From NCBI RefSeq assembly GCF_020524045.1, contig NZ_JAIVKL010000015.1, positions 54,856-118,855 on the forward strand: DNA of 64,000 nucleotides. The letters run 5' to 3'. Made by a program: the position numbers and the translations under genes. The notes beneath the pieces are model-generated. The model saw nothing but the letters and a program-made list of their open reading frames with translations. It did no database searches and was not told the DNA's origin. This DNA comes from Metabacillus litoralis. GTDB taxonomy: Bacteria; Bacillota; Bacilli; Bacillales; Bacillaceae. Shown here one piece after another: positions 1 through 9,258 of this stretch (its first letter is position 1; each line of letters starts with the position of its first letter).

Positions 1-1
1 A

Positions 2-421
2 AATGGTGAGGGTGGTGCAAGAGCAATGAAGCAAGCAATTGAAGGTAGTGGACTTAAAGCTGATGAAATTGATTATATCAATGCACATGGTACAAGTACT
101 CCATATAATGATAAATTTGAAACATTAGCAATCAAAGAGGTTTTCGGAGATCATGCACAAAAGCTTGCAATCAGTTCAACGAAATCAATGACAGGACATT
201 TATTAGGTGCAGCCGGAGGAGTTGAGGCAATCCTAAGTATTTTAGCGATTCAAGAAGGGATCATCCCACCAACAATTAATTTTGAAACGCCTGATCCAGA
301 TTGTGATTTAGATTATGTTCCAAATGAAGCGAGAAAACGTGAAGTCAATACGGCTCTAAGTAATTCGTTAGGTTTTGGCGGACATAATGCAACAATCATA
401 TTTAAAAAGTATCAAGCGTAA
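2..421 (+). CDS. fabF: 3-oxoacyl-ACP synthase II (KAS II), 3' part
   Basis: This is the C-terminal ~139 codons of the condensing enzyme that elongates acyl-ACP with malonyl-ACP in type II fatty acid synthesis. The reading frame is open from base 2, so the gene starts outside the window. Two active-site regions are visible: NAHGTST (first catalytic His, codon at 86-88) and [15 protein letters not shown] (conserved Lys and second catalytic His). The protein ends in the family-typical [16 protein letters not shown]. The Cys nucleophile lies upstream, outside the window. A strong terminator follows. In B. subtilis fabF also precedes yjaZ, which supports the assignment. Confidence 0.95.
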   Translation, partial: NGEGGARAMKQAIEGSGLKADEIDYINAHGTSTPYNDKFETLAIKEVFGDHAQKLAISSTKSMTGHLLGAAGGVEAILSILAIQEGIIPPTINFETPDPDCDLDYVPNEARKREVNTALSNSLGFGGHNATIIFKKYQA

Positions 422-433
422 TGATGTGAAAAA

Positions 434-469
434 GAGCGTGAATTCTATTTAGAATTCATGCTTTTTTTC
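434..469 (+). terminator. fabF intrinsic terminator
   Basis: An inverted repeat of about 12 bp per arm (GCGTGAATTCT / AGAATTCATGC) with a 4-nt loop is followed by seven T residues, 13 nt after the fabF stop codon. Confidence 0.9.
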
Positions 470-609
470 GGTTGAAGTGTATACATTCATCGAGCCAATG
501 AAACCCATAAGAAGGAGAAATCCATCACCTAAAGGTCATCATCGCACTCATCAAGCTTTCACAACAACTCAAGCAACTTCATACAATATTTGTGGAAGGG
601 GCGCTGATT

Positions 610-1374
610 GTGAGTGTAATTGATACAGTAGAATGGTTAAAAAAAGCAACAACTAATCAAGATATTTATAAGAAATTAGAACGATATTTCACAAACATGA
701 AAGAAGATGAAATTGCTAAATACTTACAAACTTTTGGGATGTATCAACGTTCAACCTATCTTGAAGAATGGGTTGAACGAATTGAGAACGATCAAATATT
801 AAAATATGTAAAAAGGCTGGAGAGTATGTTAAAAGAAGAATGGGGAGGACCTGATGTACCTATTTTCACGTTTCCTTGCGAACAAAATAATCGTAAAATT
901 CAAATTGAATATGATGGTAGATCAGGTTTGGCTTTTCATAATAAATTATTTCTTTTTTTATCACAGGATGTAAAAAAGAATCATATAAAATCTCTTTTTA
1001 TCCATGAATATCATCATGTTTGTCGTTTAGCTGTGGTATCTAAAAAAGAGAAAAGTTTTACAATCATTGACACCATGATTATGGAGGGATTAGCAGAAAA
1101 TGCTGTAAGAGAGAAGCTTGGTGAAGATTCTGTAGCATCTTGGACAAAGCGGTACACAGAAATGCAATGTCAAAGATTTTTAGATAGAATCATTCTTCCT
1201 AATAAAGAGGTAACGCGAGAAAACCCAAAGTTTTCACAGTTGATGTTTGGTACAGGGCTTTATCCTTCTATGTTGGGTTATTCGGTTGGATATTATCTAG
1301 TGAAGAAATATATGGAGAATAGTAGCAAGAAGACAAAACAATTATTAGCAGTTGATGCAGAGGTGTTTTTATAA
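610..1374 (+). CDS. yjaZ: DUF2268-family putative zinc metallopeptidase (YjaZ)
   Basis: A 254-residue protein, recognised from its place after fabF and from the motif HEYHH (about residue 132), an HExxH-type zinc site, followed about 30 residues later by MEGLAENAV, which could supply the third ligand. Substrate unknown; no signal peptide or membrane segment is visible. I chose the GTG start at 610 because GGAAGGGG at 593-600 sits about 9 nt upstream; an earlier in-frame GTG at 592 has no ribosome site. The stop codon TAA lies inside the 8-bp target duplication of a 162-bp MITE, so the mobile element begins at the next base after the gene. The stop is present in both copies of the duplication, so the protein is probably not shortened. 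Confidence 0.8.
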   Translation: MSVIDTVEWLKKATTNQDIYKKLERYFTNMKEDEIAKYLQTFGMYQRSTYLEEWVERIENDQILKYVKRLESMLKEEWGGPDVPIFTFPCEQNNRKIQIEYDGRSGLAFHNKLFLFLSQDVKKNHIKSLFIHEYHHVCRLAVVSKKEKSFTIIDTMIMEGLAENAVREKLGEDSVASWTKRYTEMQCQRFLDRIILPNKEVTRENPKFSQLMFGTGLYPSMLGYSVGYYLVKKYMENSSKKTKQLLAVDAEVFL

Positions 1375-1706
1375 GGCTGTTTTCGTAAAATTTGTTGCTT
1401 TTAAATACTTGATGGAAACAGCACTATATAAAGTCTAGTGGCATCTTTTCTAATAGAATAGTACCTTTTATGCGATGAAAACACTGTTTCTAATAAAGAA
1501 CTATGTCAATTAGCAACAATCTTTTAGAAAGGCTGTTTTCGTAAACTTTGTTGCTTTAACAACTCCAAGTAAACAGCACTATTTAAAGCATAGTGGTATC
1601 TTTTCTTCATAGGATAGTACCTATTTTGCTATAACAACAATGTTTCCACTGCATAATTAGGTCAATTAGCAACAATCTTTCAGAAAAGAGCCTTTAGAAA
1701 AGAGCC
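1375..1706 (-). mobile_element. MITE-162 copy A, interrupted by copy B
   Basis: Reverse-oriented copy: it starts GGCTGTTTTCGTAAAATTTG and its other end is split. Bases 1375-1530 plus 1701-1706 add up to 162 bp. It is flanked by perfect 8-bp direct repeats TTTTATAA at 1367-1374 and 1707-1714. A second copy is inserted in its distal inverted repeat. No coding capacity. See copy B for the nesting. Confidence 0.92.
1531..1692 (-). mobile_element. MITE-162 copy B, nested in copy A
   Basis: A complete 162-bp copy with ends GGCTGTTTTCGTAAACTTTG and ...CAGAAAAGAGCC, flanked by perfect 8-bp direct repeats TTTAGAAA at 1523-1530 and 1693-1700. The repeats are part of the terminal inverted repeat of copy A, so this insertion is younger than copy A. 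Removing 1531-1700 restores an intact copy A end. Confidence 0.93.
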
Positions 1707-1714
1707 TTTTATAA

Positions 1715-1962
1715 TATCCATTTGTAGAATGTAGAGTTCGAGGTAATCTATAGGGAAATCCGCTGGGATGAACCTATACCATTGAATATTTCGCTCTTAT
1801 TTTACATAAAGTTAGATATGGACAAGTTTCAGACAACGAAGCTAAGCGATGTTGAAAGATAAAAAAGCGAAAAAACACTAGATTATCTAATCATATAGGA
1901 ATAGACTTTCTATTTTTTGCCTATACTGTTTGACAAATGGTACTGAAGTGAGGGATAAAAAA
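1715..1962. other. Intergenic stretch before yjbA
   Basis: About 250 bp between the nested MITE pair and yjbA. In B. subtilis the appDFABC permease operon occupies this position; no trace of it is seen here. No clear promoter or RNA is recognised. Confidence 0.5.
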
Positions 1963-2718
1963 ATGTTATTTCTTCATGATGTTTGGGTAAATTGGTTTGA
2001 AGGTGAAGAGAATGGGTACAATGTATGTCATTTCCATGAATGGAGAAAGGATGACAGTGTTGAACTCCTTGATCAGGTTCCACTATTAAAGGTTAATTCA
2101 TTGCTTTTTGACTACATAGAAAATAACTTAGCAGAGTTACCACCTGGTCTAATGAAAGATATTTTTCAGAAGGCTTATATTAGAAAAAACCATGAAAGAA
2201 TTCAATTAGATTATTGTTTTGTTGTGACAGATGGAATTGGGATTGTTGCTGTTGATACAATTGGTTACACGATTCCTATTCGTAAAAGCAGAATCATACC
2301 TCGTCAAGAGCAGCTAGTTTTTGAGATGGTTAAGGATATTGAACCAGAGGAATTTTCTACTGAAATTATGAATGATGAATCAGCAGCAAAGGAATATCAT
2401 ATTTTGTCATTGTCTCCAGAGTATATGAGAGGCTTAACGAGAAAAGAAAGACAATTAAAACAGTTATTATTTATGGCACTTGATCAATTACAAGCGACTA
2501 AAAATGCTGCAGAAGTTAAATATTGGTACACAGAGTGGAATCCAACAAAGTATGAGGATATTCAACAAAGAGAGTTCAATGAAGTGTGGAATCAATTGTA
2601 TGAAGAAACCTTATACGGATGGTCGCCTAAGCATATTCAATTATGTGAACGTCTTATAAAGGGACAACCCTTTTTTGAAAAGCTATGGGATATGGAACAC
2701 GAATCTAAAGTAAATTAA
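1963..2718 (+). CDS. yjbA: UPF0736 family protein YjbA
   Basis: A 251-residue cytoplasmic protein of unknown function, recognised by its N-terminus [20 protein letters not shown] and by position before trpS. No signal peptide, membrane segment or catalytic motif is evident. The start at ATG 1963 is chosen for the GTGAGGG ribosome site 8 nt upstream; an upstream in-frame TTG at 1930 has none. The stop codon TAA overlaps the target site of MITE-162 copy C. The gene faces trpS tail to tail across a bidirectional terminator. Confidence 0.85.
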   Translation: MLFLHDVWVNWFEGEENGYNVCHFHEWRKDDSVELLDQVPLLKVNSLLFDYIENNLAELPPGLMKDIFQKAYIRKNHERIQLDYCFVVTDGIGIVAVDTIGYTIPIRKSRIIPRQEQLVFEMVKDIEPEEFSTEIMNDESAAKEYHILSLSPEYMRGLTRKERQLKQLLFMALDQLQATKNAAEVKYWYTEWNPTKYEDIQQREFNEVWNQLYEETLYGWSPKHIQLCERLIKGQPFFEKLWDMEHESKVN

Positions 2719-2723
2719 TTAAA

Positions 2724-2885
2724 GGCTCTTTTCTGAACGATTGTTGCTATGTAACCAAAATTTGGAGTGAAAACAGTGTTTTTTCACAATAAGGGTACTT
2801 TTTTATGAAGAAAAGATGCCACTAGACTTAATACAATGCTGATGACTTCGGGCATTGAAAAGCAACAAAGTTTACGAAAACAGCC
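2724..2885 (+). mobile_element. MITE-162 copy C
   Basis: A complete 162-bp copy in forward orientation, from GGCTCTTTTCTGAACGATTG to ...TTTACGAAAACAGCC. Flanks TAATTAAA (2716-2723) and TAATAAAA (2886-2893) match at 7 of 8 positions. It lies between the yjbA stop codon and the terminator shared with trpS. Confidence 0.88.
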
Positions 2886-2890
2886 TAATA

Positions 2891-2932
2891 AAAAAATGGG
2901 TCAGATTCTCCTTAGGAGACTGACCCATTTTT
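2891..2932. terminator. Bidirectional terminator between yjbA and trpS
   Basis: The stem TGGGTCAG...CTGACCCA with inner CTCC/GGAG has A-run on the left and T-run on the right, so it can end transcription from both converging genes. It stands at the far side of MITE copy C from yjbA. Confidence 0.85.
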
Positions 2933-2976
2933 GTTTATTTTAAGATAAGAAAGTATAAGTTTTTACGTAGTTTTGA

Positions 2977-3122
2977 TGTCTAGCTCCAGCGCCTAGCCCC
3001 TCGAGGGAAAAATAACTTCCTTTTTCCTTGGTCATAAGCCAATTAGGAATTGAAGGTAAAGAGCACCTCCTATTCCTAATCGACTTATGCTTGTCGGAGC
3101 TGACCAAGGCGCTTGCGCTTTT
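2977..3122 (-). repeat. Element-146 hairpin repeat downstream of trpS
   Basis: An imperfect palindromic block, read on the minus strand from AAAAGCGCAAGCGCCTTGG through GGTCAGCTCCGACAAGC to GGCGCTGGAGCTAGACA. The ends (GCGCAAGCGCC, AGCGCCTAG) and the repeated AGGAATAGGAGG / TTCCTAATTGGC parts allow a long fold. It starts directly at the trpS stop codon. Related, more decayed copies lie at about 55955-56030 and 60541-60660. I recall very similar repeats in other Bacillus genomes but cannot check here. Confidence 0.6.
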
Positions 3123-3123
3123 C

Positions 3124-4125
<1,002 letters not shown>

Positions 4126-4143
4126 TTAATGTTTTTTATTAAT

Positions 4144-4280
4144 GCTCTTTTCTGAAAGATTGTTGCTAATTGCCCTAATTCTCTGTTAGAAACAGTGTTT
4201 TCATCGCATTGCCAATAGACTTTATATATACTGCTGTTTCCAACAAGGATGAAAAAGCAACAAAGTTTACGAAAACAGCC
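4144..4280 (-). mobile_element. MITE-162 copy D inside the trpS leader
   Basis: A shortened copy (about 137 bp), in forward orientation relative to the plus strand (GCTCTTTTCTGAAAGATTG to GTTTACGAAAACAGCC). Flanks TTATTAAT (4136-4143) and TTATTAAA (4281-4288) match at 7 of 8. Compared with full copies about 25 bp are missing inside. Strand is given as minus because it is transcribed in the trpS leader. Confidence 0.85.
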
Positions 4281-4304
4281 TTATTAAATGTTGATATATT
4301 TCCA

Positions 4305-4556
4305 TAAAAAAAAGCCCACTCGCCCCTAAATATAGGGACGATGGACCGCGGTGCCACCCTACTTATTTCTATCATCGTAGAAATCAACTTCATCCTTTAA
4401 CGCAAGAACACGTCTACACATACTTCCTTCTGTGCAGAAGCTCAAAAGTCCATTCCATATAGGACATTACCTGTTTCCACCAAACACAGGCTCTCTTAAA
4501 ATGTTCCATCATATGTACTACTCTTTTTCATAGCCGTCTATTTTTTTCTTATTATA
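4305..4556 (-). promoter_or_regulatory. Trp T-box leader of trpS
   Basis: The invariant T-box sequence GGTGGCACCGCGG is present on the minus strand (4346-4358). It is followed by a terminator stem CGTCCC/GGGGCG (4321-4340) and a U-tract at 4306-4313. Upstream lie a Stem I-like region with GTTTGGTGGAAACAGG and a possible specifier UGG in ATATGGAATGGAC, fitting Trp. Known mechanism: uncharged tRNA-Trp pairs with the specifier and the antiterminator bulge and allows read-through into trpS. Confidence 0.93.
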
Positions 4557-4583
4557 AAAAAGAATGAGATGATTTGCAAACTG

Positions 4584-4952
4584 TTATAGATAATAAATAA
4601 GAAGAGCAAGAATCATTGTACCCGTTACCATCAATCCTGAAATTAGAAATGGGGAATGGTCAAAATCTAATAACTCTGACACAGGAATCATTTCATCTAC
4701 TTCTTCTTTTGATAACTCTCTTCCTTTAGAAACGAACAATCTACGAAATCCGTATGTGATACCATCAAAAAATCCACCTTTTAACGTGATGGTAAAAGCA
4801 GCTACAAATAGTAAGGTTATTCCGAAATAAAACGAAATATTAATAAAAGATAACAGAGTTAATTTCTGGTAAATCAAGAAAGAAAGTAAGATTACGGATA
4901 AGATAGACACAATATAAAGTGTAAACGATTTTTTATTAGGCAAAAGTTCCAT
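4584..4952 (-). CDS. Small membrane protein, probably DUF3899
   Basis: A 122-residue integral membrane protein with hydrophobic segments near residues 11-27, 33-54 and 104-122, and an acidic loop around SKEEVDEMIPVSELLDFDH. I connect it to the DUF3899 family by its pattern and its common position between trpS and opp in Bacillus; function unknown. The start is GTG 4955 or ATG 4952; I prefer ATG, with an AGAAAGAAG ribosome-site-like stretch in front. It is transcribed away from opp. Confidence 0.65.
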   Translation of the reverse strand: MELLPNKKSFTLYIVSILSVILLSFLIYQKLTLLSFINISFYFGITLLFVAAFTITLKGGFFDGITYGFRRLFVSKGRELSKEEVDEMIPVSELLDFDHSPFLISGLMVTGTMILALLIYYL

Positions 4953-4959
4953 CACTTCT

Positions 4960-5349
4960 TTCTAAAAGTTCATAAGTCCTATTATATCAGATGGAAGGAG
5001 GAGTAAAAAATAGGTAAAAAGTTATTCTAATAGTGTGATTTCATTAAAAGTAATGCTAAATATTTAGAAAAATCTTTTAATTTTAAGTTGTTTTTCAAAA
5101 AAAGCTTGTGAGATTATGTAACCCTTTACAAGTCAACGCGTTAAAGCATATAACTAAAAAAATACCAAAAATTATGAGAAAATTCTAACGAAACTAATAG
5201 GACTTTAGAACTATTTTTCATGATGATTTCTTTAATATTATTGCATTTGTGTAAATTTTATTAAAAAAATAAATGCACAATTGTTTGAATACTTGTATAA
5301 TAAGCCTTGTAAGAAAAACAACATGTATAAAAAAAAGGGAGGTCTACTT
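4960..5349 (+). promoter_or_regulatory. opp operon upstream region with a CodY-like box
   Basis: About 390 bp of AT-rich non-coding sequence. AATTATGAGAAAATT at 5170-5184 matches the CodY consensus AATTTTCWGAAAATT at 13 of 15 positions. CodY is known to repress peptide-transport operons in several Firmicutes. TATAAT occurs at 5296-5301 without a convincing -35. The leader after it is about 45 nt. Confidence 0.4.
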
Positions 5350-7032
5350 GTGAAAAAGTCGAAATTATTTCTACTTTTAGCTTTATCATTAGTGCTTAGC
5401 ATGTTCTTAGCAGCATGTAATGGCGGTGGTGATGAAACTACAACTGATGAAGGTGGCGATACTGCTGCAGAATCAGTACCACAAGAATTAAAAGTATTAG
5501 AAACATCTGAAATTCCATCTATGGATAGCGTTATGGCGCAAGATTCAGCAAGTTTTACAGCATTAGCTAACGTAATGGAAGGTTTATACCGTTTAGATCA
5601 AAACCAAGAAGCAGTTCCTGGTATGGCTGATGGAGAACCTGAAGTAAGCGAAGATGGATTAGTATATACTGTGAAATTAAAAGATGCTAAATGGTCTAAC
5701 GGAGACCCTGTTACAGCAGAAGACTTCGTATTTGCATGGCAACGTGCGATTGACCCAGCAACTGCTTCTCCTTATGGTCCTTACATGATGGAAGGGAAAA
5801 TTAAGGGAGCAAAAGAAATCACAAAATTAGCTGCTGATAAGAAAGAATATGATCTTAACACTTTAGGTGTTGTTGCTAAAGATGAAAAGACTTTAGAAAT
5901 TACTTTAGAAAAACCAATTCCATATTTTGAATCATTAATGGCATTTGGAACTTTCTACCCTCAAAACAAAAAGTTTGTTGAGGAAAAAGGCGACAAATAT
6001 GCTTCATCTGCAGATAACTTAGTATACAATGGACCATTTGTTCTTACAGCTTGGGAAGGTAACACTGCAACTGAATGGACAATGGAGAAAAACACTGAGT
6101 ATTGGGATGCTGAAGCTGTAGCTTTAGAAAACATTCAATTTAACGTACTTAAAGATCCACAAGCATCAGCAAATGCATACGAAACTGGTGAAGCTGATAT
6201 CACTGGTAAGCTTGCATCTGATATCGTTCCACAATATGAAGGTGACCCTAACATGGTTAAATGGTTAGAGCCTACAATTTTCTGGATTAAAATGAATCAA
6301 CAAAATGAAGCATTAGCTAACGAAAATATTCGTCGTGCGATTGCGACTGCATTTAATAAACAAGATTTAACTGACAGCATCTTAAATAATGGATCTGTTC
6401 CTGCTAACTATTCAGTACCGAAAAACTTCGTAACTGATCCAAGCGGTAAAGATTTCCGTGAAGCTAATGGAGATATGTTAGAGTATAACTTAGAAGAAGC
6501 TAAAAAATTCTGGGAAGCTGGACTTAAAGAATTAGGTACAGATTCTGTTGAATTAGTTTACCTTGGTGGTGACACTGAAACTTCTAAGAAAACAGATTCT
6601 TACATTAAAAACCAATTAGAAACAAATCTTAAAGGTTTAACAGTTGATGTTCAATCTGTACCATTCAGCGTACGTTTAGATCGTGACGTTAAAATGGATT
6701 ATGATTTACAATTCGCTGGTTGGGGTCCTGATTACCAAGATCCAATCTCATTCTCTGATCTTTGGATCACAGATGGCGGAAACAACAAAATGGCTTACTC
6801 TAATGAGCAATATGACAAATTGTTAGAAGATGCTCAATACACATTTGCTGATGATAACGCTAAGCGTTTCGAAGCATTACAACAAGCAGAAAAAATTCTA
6901 CTTGAAGAAGATGCTGCTTTAGCACCAGTTTACCAACGTTCATCTAACGTATTGGTTGCTGATAAAGTAGAAGGTTTCACATATCACTTCATTGGTCCTG
7001 AGTACAGCTATAAATGGGTAACAATTAAATAA
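5350..7032 (+). CDS. oppA: Oligopeptide ABC transporter substrate-binding lipoprotein
   Basis: A 560-residue extracellular peptide-binding lipoprotein of the SBP_bac_5 family, which delivers oligopeptides to OppBC. The lipoprotein signal peptide is clear: MKKSKLFLLL start, hydrophobic core, lipobox FLAAC with Cys23, then a Gly/Thr/Asp-rich tether. Family features include VYTVKLKDAKWSNGDPVTAE (SBP_bac_5 signature region) and YNGPFVLTAW. The start is GTG 5350, preceded by GGGAGG; the frame is open further upstream but without ribosome site. In Bacillus this permease also imports signalling peptides for sporulation and competence. It is first in oppABCDF and separated from oppB by a stem-loop, a promoter candidate and a terminator-like hairpin. 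Confidence 0.93.
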   Translation: MKKSKLFLLLALSLVLSMFLAACNGGGDETTTDEGGDTAAESVPQELKVLETSEIPSMDSVMAQDSASFTALANVMEGLYRLDQNQEAVPGMADGEPEVSEDGLVYTVKLKDAKWSNGDPVTAEDFVFAWQRAIDPATASPYGPYMMEGKIKGAKEITKLAADKKEYDLNTLGVVAKDEKTLEITLEKPIPYFESLMAFGTFYPQNKKFVEEKGDKYASSADNLVYNGPFVLTAWEGNTATEWTMEKNTEYWDAEAVALENIQFNVLKDPQASANAYETGEADITGKLASDIVPQYEGDPNMVKWLEPTIFWIKMNQQNEALANENIRRAIATAFNKQDLTDSILNNGSVPANYSVPKNFVTDPSGKDFREANGDMLEYNLEEAKKFWEAGLKELGTDSVELVYLGGDTETSKKTDSYIKNQLETNLKGLTVDVQSVPFSVRLDRDVKMDYDLQFAGWGPDYQDPISFSDLWITDGGNNKMAYSNEQYDKLLEDAQYTFADDNAKRFEALQQAEKILLEEDAALAPVYQRSSNVLVADKVEGFTYHFIGPEYSYKWVTIK

Positions 7033-7049
7033 TTAATCCCAACATAATC

Positions 7050-7088
7050 GGACAATTTATCGTTATGATTCATAACGATGAATTGTCC
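7050..7088 (+). other. oppA 3' stem-loop
   Basis: A long perfect-looking hairpin GGACAATTTATCGTTATG / CATAACGATGAATTGTCC without a T-run. Such a loop behind oppA typically protects the oppA message from 3' decay, giving more binding protein than permease; this role is inferred. Confidence 0.7.
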
Positions 7089-7148
7089 AGTTTATGCAGA
7101 TTTCCGTTTATCTTCTATTTTTAATAAGGTATTGGATAATCTTTATAG

Positions 7149-7177
7149 TTTACGGATTGGCCAAAAGTCGGTATAAT
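7149..7177 (+). promoter_or_regulatory. Candidate internal promoter before oppB
   Basis: TTTACG (7149-7154), a 17-bp spacer and a perfect TATAAT (7172-7177) form a SigA-like promoter between oppA and oppB. Confidence 0.5.
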
Positions 7178-7190
7178 TTAACCGGTTGAA

Positions 7191-7217
7191 GAGAGTATAG
7201 GAGATATACTCTCTTTT
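7191..7217 (+). terminator. Hairpin with T-run between oppA and oppB
   Basis: GAGAGTATA / TATACTCTC with a short loop and five Ts. It could be a partial terminator that lowers oppBCDF expression, or an attenuator for the promoter just upstream. Confidence 0.65.
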
Positions 7218-7278
7218 TCCCTTGTAACAGAATTGTCGAACAATGGAGAAAATTTAGTTTTTAGGAGGTGCTTTTCAA

Positions 7279-8208
7279 ATGGTTAAGTATATTTCACAGC
7301 GTATCATTTATATGCTACTTACTTTAATATTAATAGCCACGTTTACTTTTTTCCTCATGAAATTAATCCCTGGTACGCCTTTCACAAACATAAGTAAACT
7401 GTCACCAGAGCAGGTAACCATCATGAAAGACAAGTATGGTTTGGATGAGCCTGTGCCAATTCAATATCTAACCTATATGGTTAATTTAGCCAAAGGTGAC
7501 TTAGGGGTATCCTTTCAGTTTAACAACGCAAGTGTAACAGATATACTTATGGATCGTATTGGTCCCTCAGCAGTACTTGGTTTCCAAGCCATGTTCTTTG
7601 GAACAATACTTGGAATAATTTTAGGTGTAATTGGAGCACTAAGGCAAAATACTTGGGTGGATTATTCAACCACATTTATTGCTGTAATAGGTAAATCAAT
7701 TCCATCATTCGTTTTTGCAGGACTTCTTCAATATTATATTGGAGTTAAGTTAGGTTGGTTACCTGTTGCCTTCTGGAGAGGACCAGAATATACGATCCTA
7801 CCTACTATTGCATTAGCGATGTTCCCGATTTCAATTGCAGCTCGATTTATGAGAACAGAAATGATTGAAGTTTTAGGTTCTGATTATATTACATTAGCAA
7901 GAGCAAAAGGTGCTAGTGGATTCGAGGTAGCTTTTAAACATGCATTACGTAATGCATTAATTCCAGTTATCACTGTATTAGGTCCACTAACAGTTAGCTT
8001 AATGACAGGATCATTAGTTATTGAAAAAATCTTTGGGATCCCTGGTTTAGGTGAACAGTTTGTAAAATCAATCAATGTTAATGATTACCCAGTTATCATG
8101 GGTACAACCATTCTGTTTGCAGCTTTATTTATCTTTGTTGTTTTAGTTGTAGACTTGTTATATGGATTAATTGATCCGAGAATTCGTTTAGCGGGAGGTA
8201 AAAAATAA
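7279..8208 (+). CDS. oppB: Oligopeptide ABC transporter permease OppB
   Basis: A 309-residue inner-membrane permease, one half of the OppBC channel. It has six predicted hydrophobic segments and the EAA-loop ARAKGASGFEVAFKHALRNA, which contacts the ATPases OppD and OppF. The strong ribosome site TAGGAGGTG precedes ATG 7279. The last base of its stop overlaps the oppC start (TAATG), indicating translational coupling. Confidence 0.95.
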   Translation: MVKYISQRIIYMLLTLILIATFTFFLMKLIPGTPFTNISKLSPEQVTIMKDKYGLDEPVPIQYLTYMVNLAKGDLGVSFQFNNASVTDILMDRIGPSAVLGFQAMFFGTILGIILGVIGALRQNTWVDYSTTFIAVIGKSIPSFVFAGLLQYYIGVKLGWLPVAFWRGPEYTILPTIALAMFPISIAARFMRTEMIEVLGSDYITLARAKGASGFEVAFKHALRNALIPVITVLGPLTVSLMTGSLVIEKIFGIPGLGEQFVKSINVNDYPVIMGTTILFAALFIFVVLVVDLLYGLIDPRIRLAGGKK

Positions 8209-9239
8209 TGTCACAGCAAGAAGAGAAAATCTCAAAAGACTTGTTTCAACCCGCTGAAATAGATAATTCAGTAAGTGAAAAAATTTCTAAGCCAAGTTTA
8301 AACTACTGGCAAGATGCATGGTTACGTGTGAAGAAAAACAAGGCAGCAATTGTTAGTATTGTTGTATTATTCCTATTAACAATTCTTGCATTAGTTGGAC
8401 CTTTTCTAAACGATTATGACTATAAGAAGCAAAATGCTAAGCATTCAAATCTACCACCAAGGGTAGAAGCTCTAGAAGATATTTCTTGGCTTCCATTTGA
8501 TGGAACATTAACGAAGAAGAATGGCGAAGTTTATAATGCTTATGAATTAAAAAATGCAACCGATTCTTATTATTGGTTTGGTACTGATAGTTTAGGTCGT
8601 GATATCTTTACTCGTGTTTGGAAAGGTACTCAAGTTTCATTATATATTGCTCTTTTAGCAGCAGTTATAGATATGATTATCGGTGTAGCATATGGCGCGA
8701 TTTCAGGTTATTATGGTGGTCGTGTAGATACAGTTATGCAACGTGTAATTGAGATCTTAGTTGGTATTCCAAACTTGGTAGTCGTTATCTTAATGATTAT
8801 CATATTAGAGCCTGGTATTATATCGATTACAATAGCCTTAACAATTACCGGATGGGTCGGTATGGCACGTGTTGTACGTGGTCAAGTACTAAAATATAAA
8901 AATCAAGAATTCGTTTTAGCATCAAGAACTCTTGGAGCTAATGATAAAAAAATTATAATAAAACACTTATTACCTAACTTAGTAGGTGTCATCATAATTA
9001 ATACGATGTTTACTATACCTAGTGCTATTTTCTTCGAAGCGTTTTTAAGCTTTATTGGTTTAGGTTTAAAAGATCCTTTAGCATCTTTAGGTACATTAAT
9101 TGATGATGGTTTTAAAACATTAAGATTGTATCCTTATCAAATGATTTTCCCAGCAATTATAATCAGTACAATAATGATTTGTTTTAATATGATAGCTGAT
9201 GGACTTCGTGATGCACTTGATCCGAAAATGCGCGATTAA
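8208..9239 (+). CDS. oppC: Oligopeptide ABC transporter permease OppC
   Basis: A 343-residue permease partner of OppB. It has an N-terminal cytoplasmic tail, the OppC_N region with a first membrane segment (IVSIVVLFLLTILALVGPF), a large extracytoplasmic loop, FGTDSLGRDIFTRVWKG typical of OppC/DppC, and the EAA motif LASRTLGANDKKIIIKHLLP. Start codon overlaps the oppB stop by one base. Confidence 0.95.
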   Translation: MSQQEEKISKDLFQPAEIDNSVSEKISKPSLNYWQDAWLRVKKNKAAIVSIVVLFLLTILALVGPFLNDYDYKKQNAKHSNLPPRVEALEDISWLPFDGTLTKKNGEVYNAYELKNATDSYYWFGTDSLGRDIFTRVWKGTQVSLYIALLAAVIDMIIGVAYGAISGYYGGRVDTVMQRVIEILVGIPNLVVVILMIIILEPGIISITIALTITGWVGMARVVRGQVLKYKNQEFVLASRTLGANDKKIIIKHLLPNLVGVIIINTMFTIPSAIFFEAFLSFIGLGLKDPLASLGTLIDDGFKTLRLYPYQMIFPAIIISTIMICFNMIADGLRDALDPKMRD

Positions 9240-9258
9240 AAAGGTAGGTGAATAGATC

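Noticed and set aside
1375..1706. MITE-162 as a bcr1-like repeat of the B. cereus group
   Set aside because: Similar in size, but the ends and the 8-bp duplication do not match what I recall for bcr1; treated as a different family.
4175..4393. 72-residue minus-strand frame in the trpS leader
   Set aside because: Composed of T-box and MITE sequence; explained by those features.
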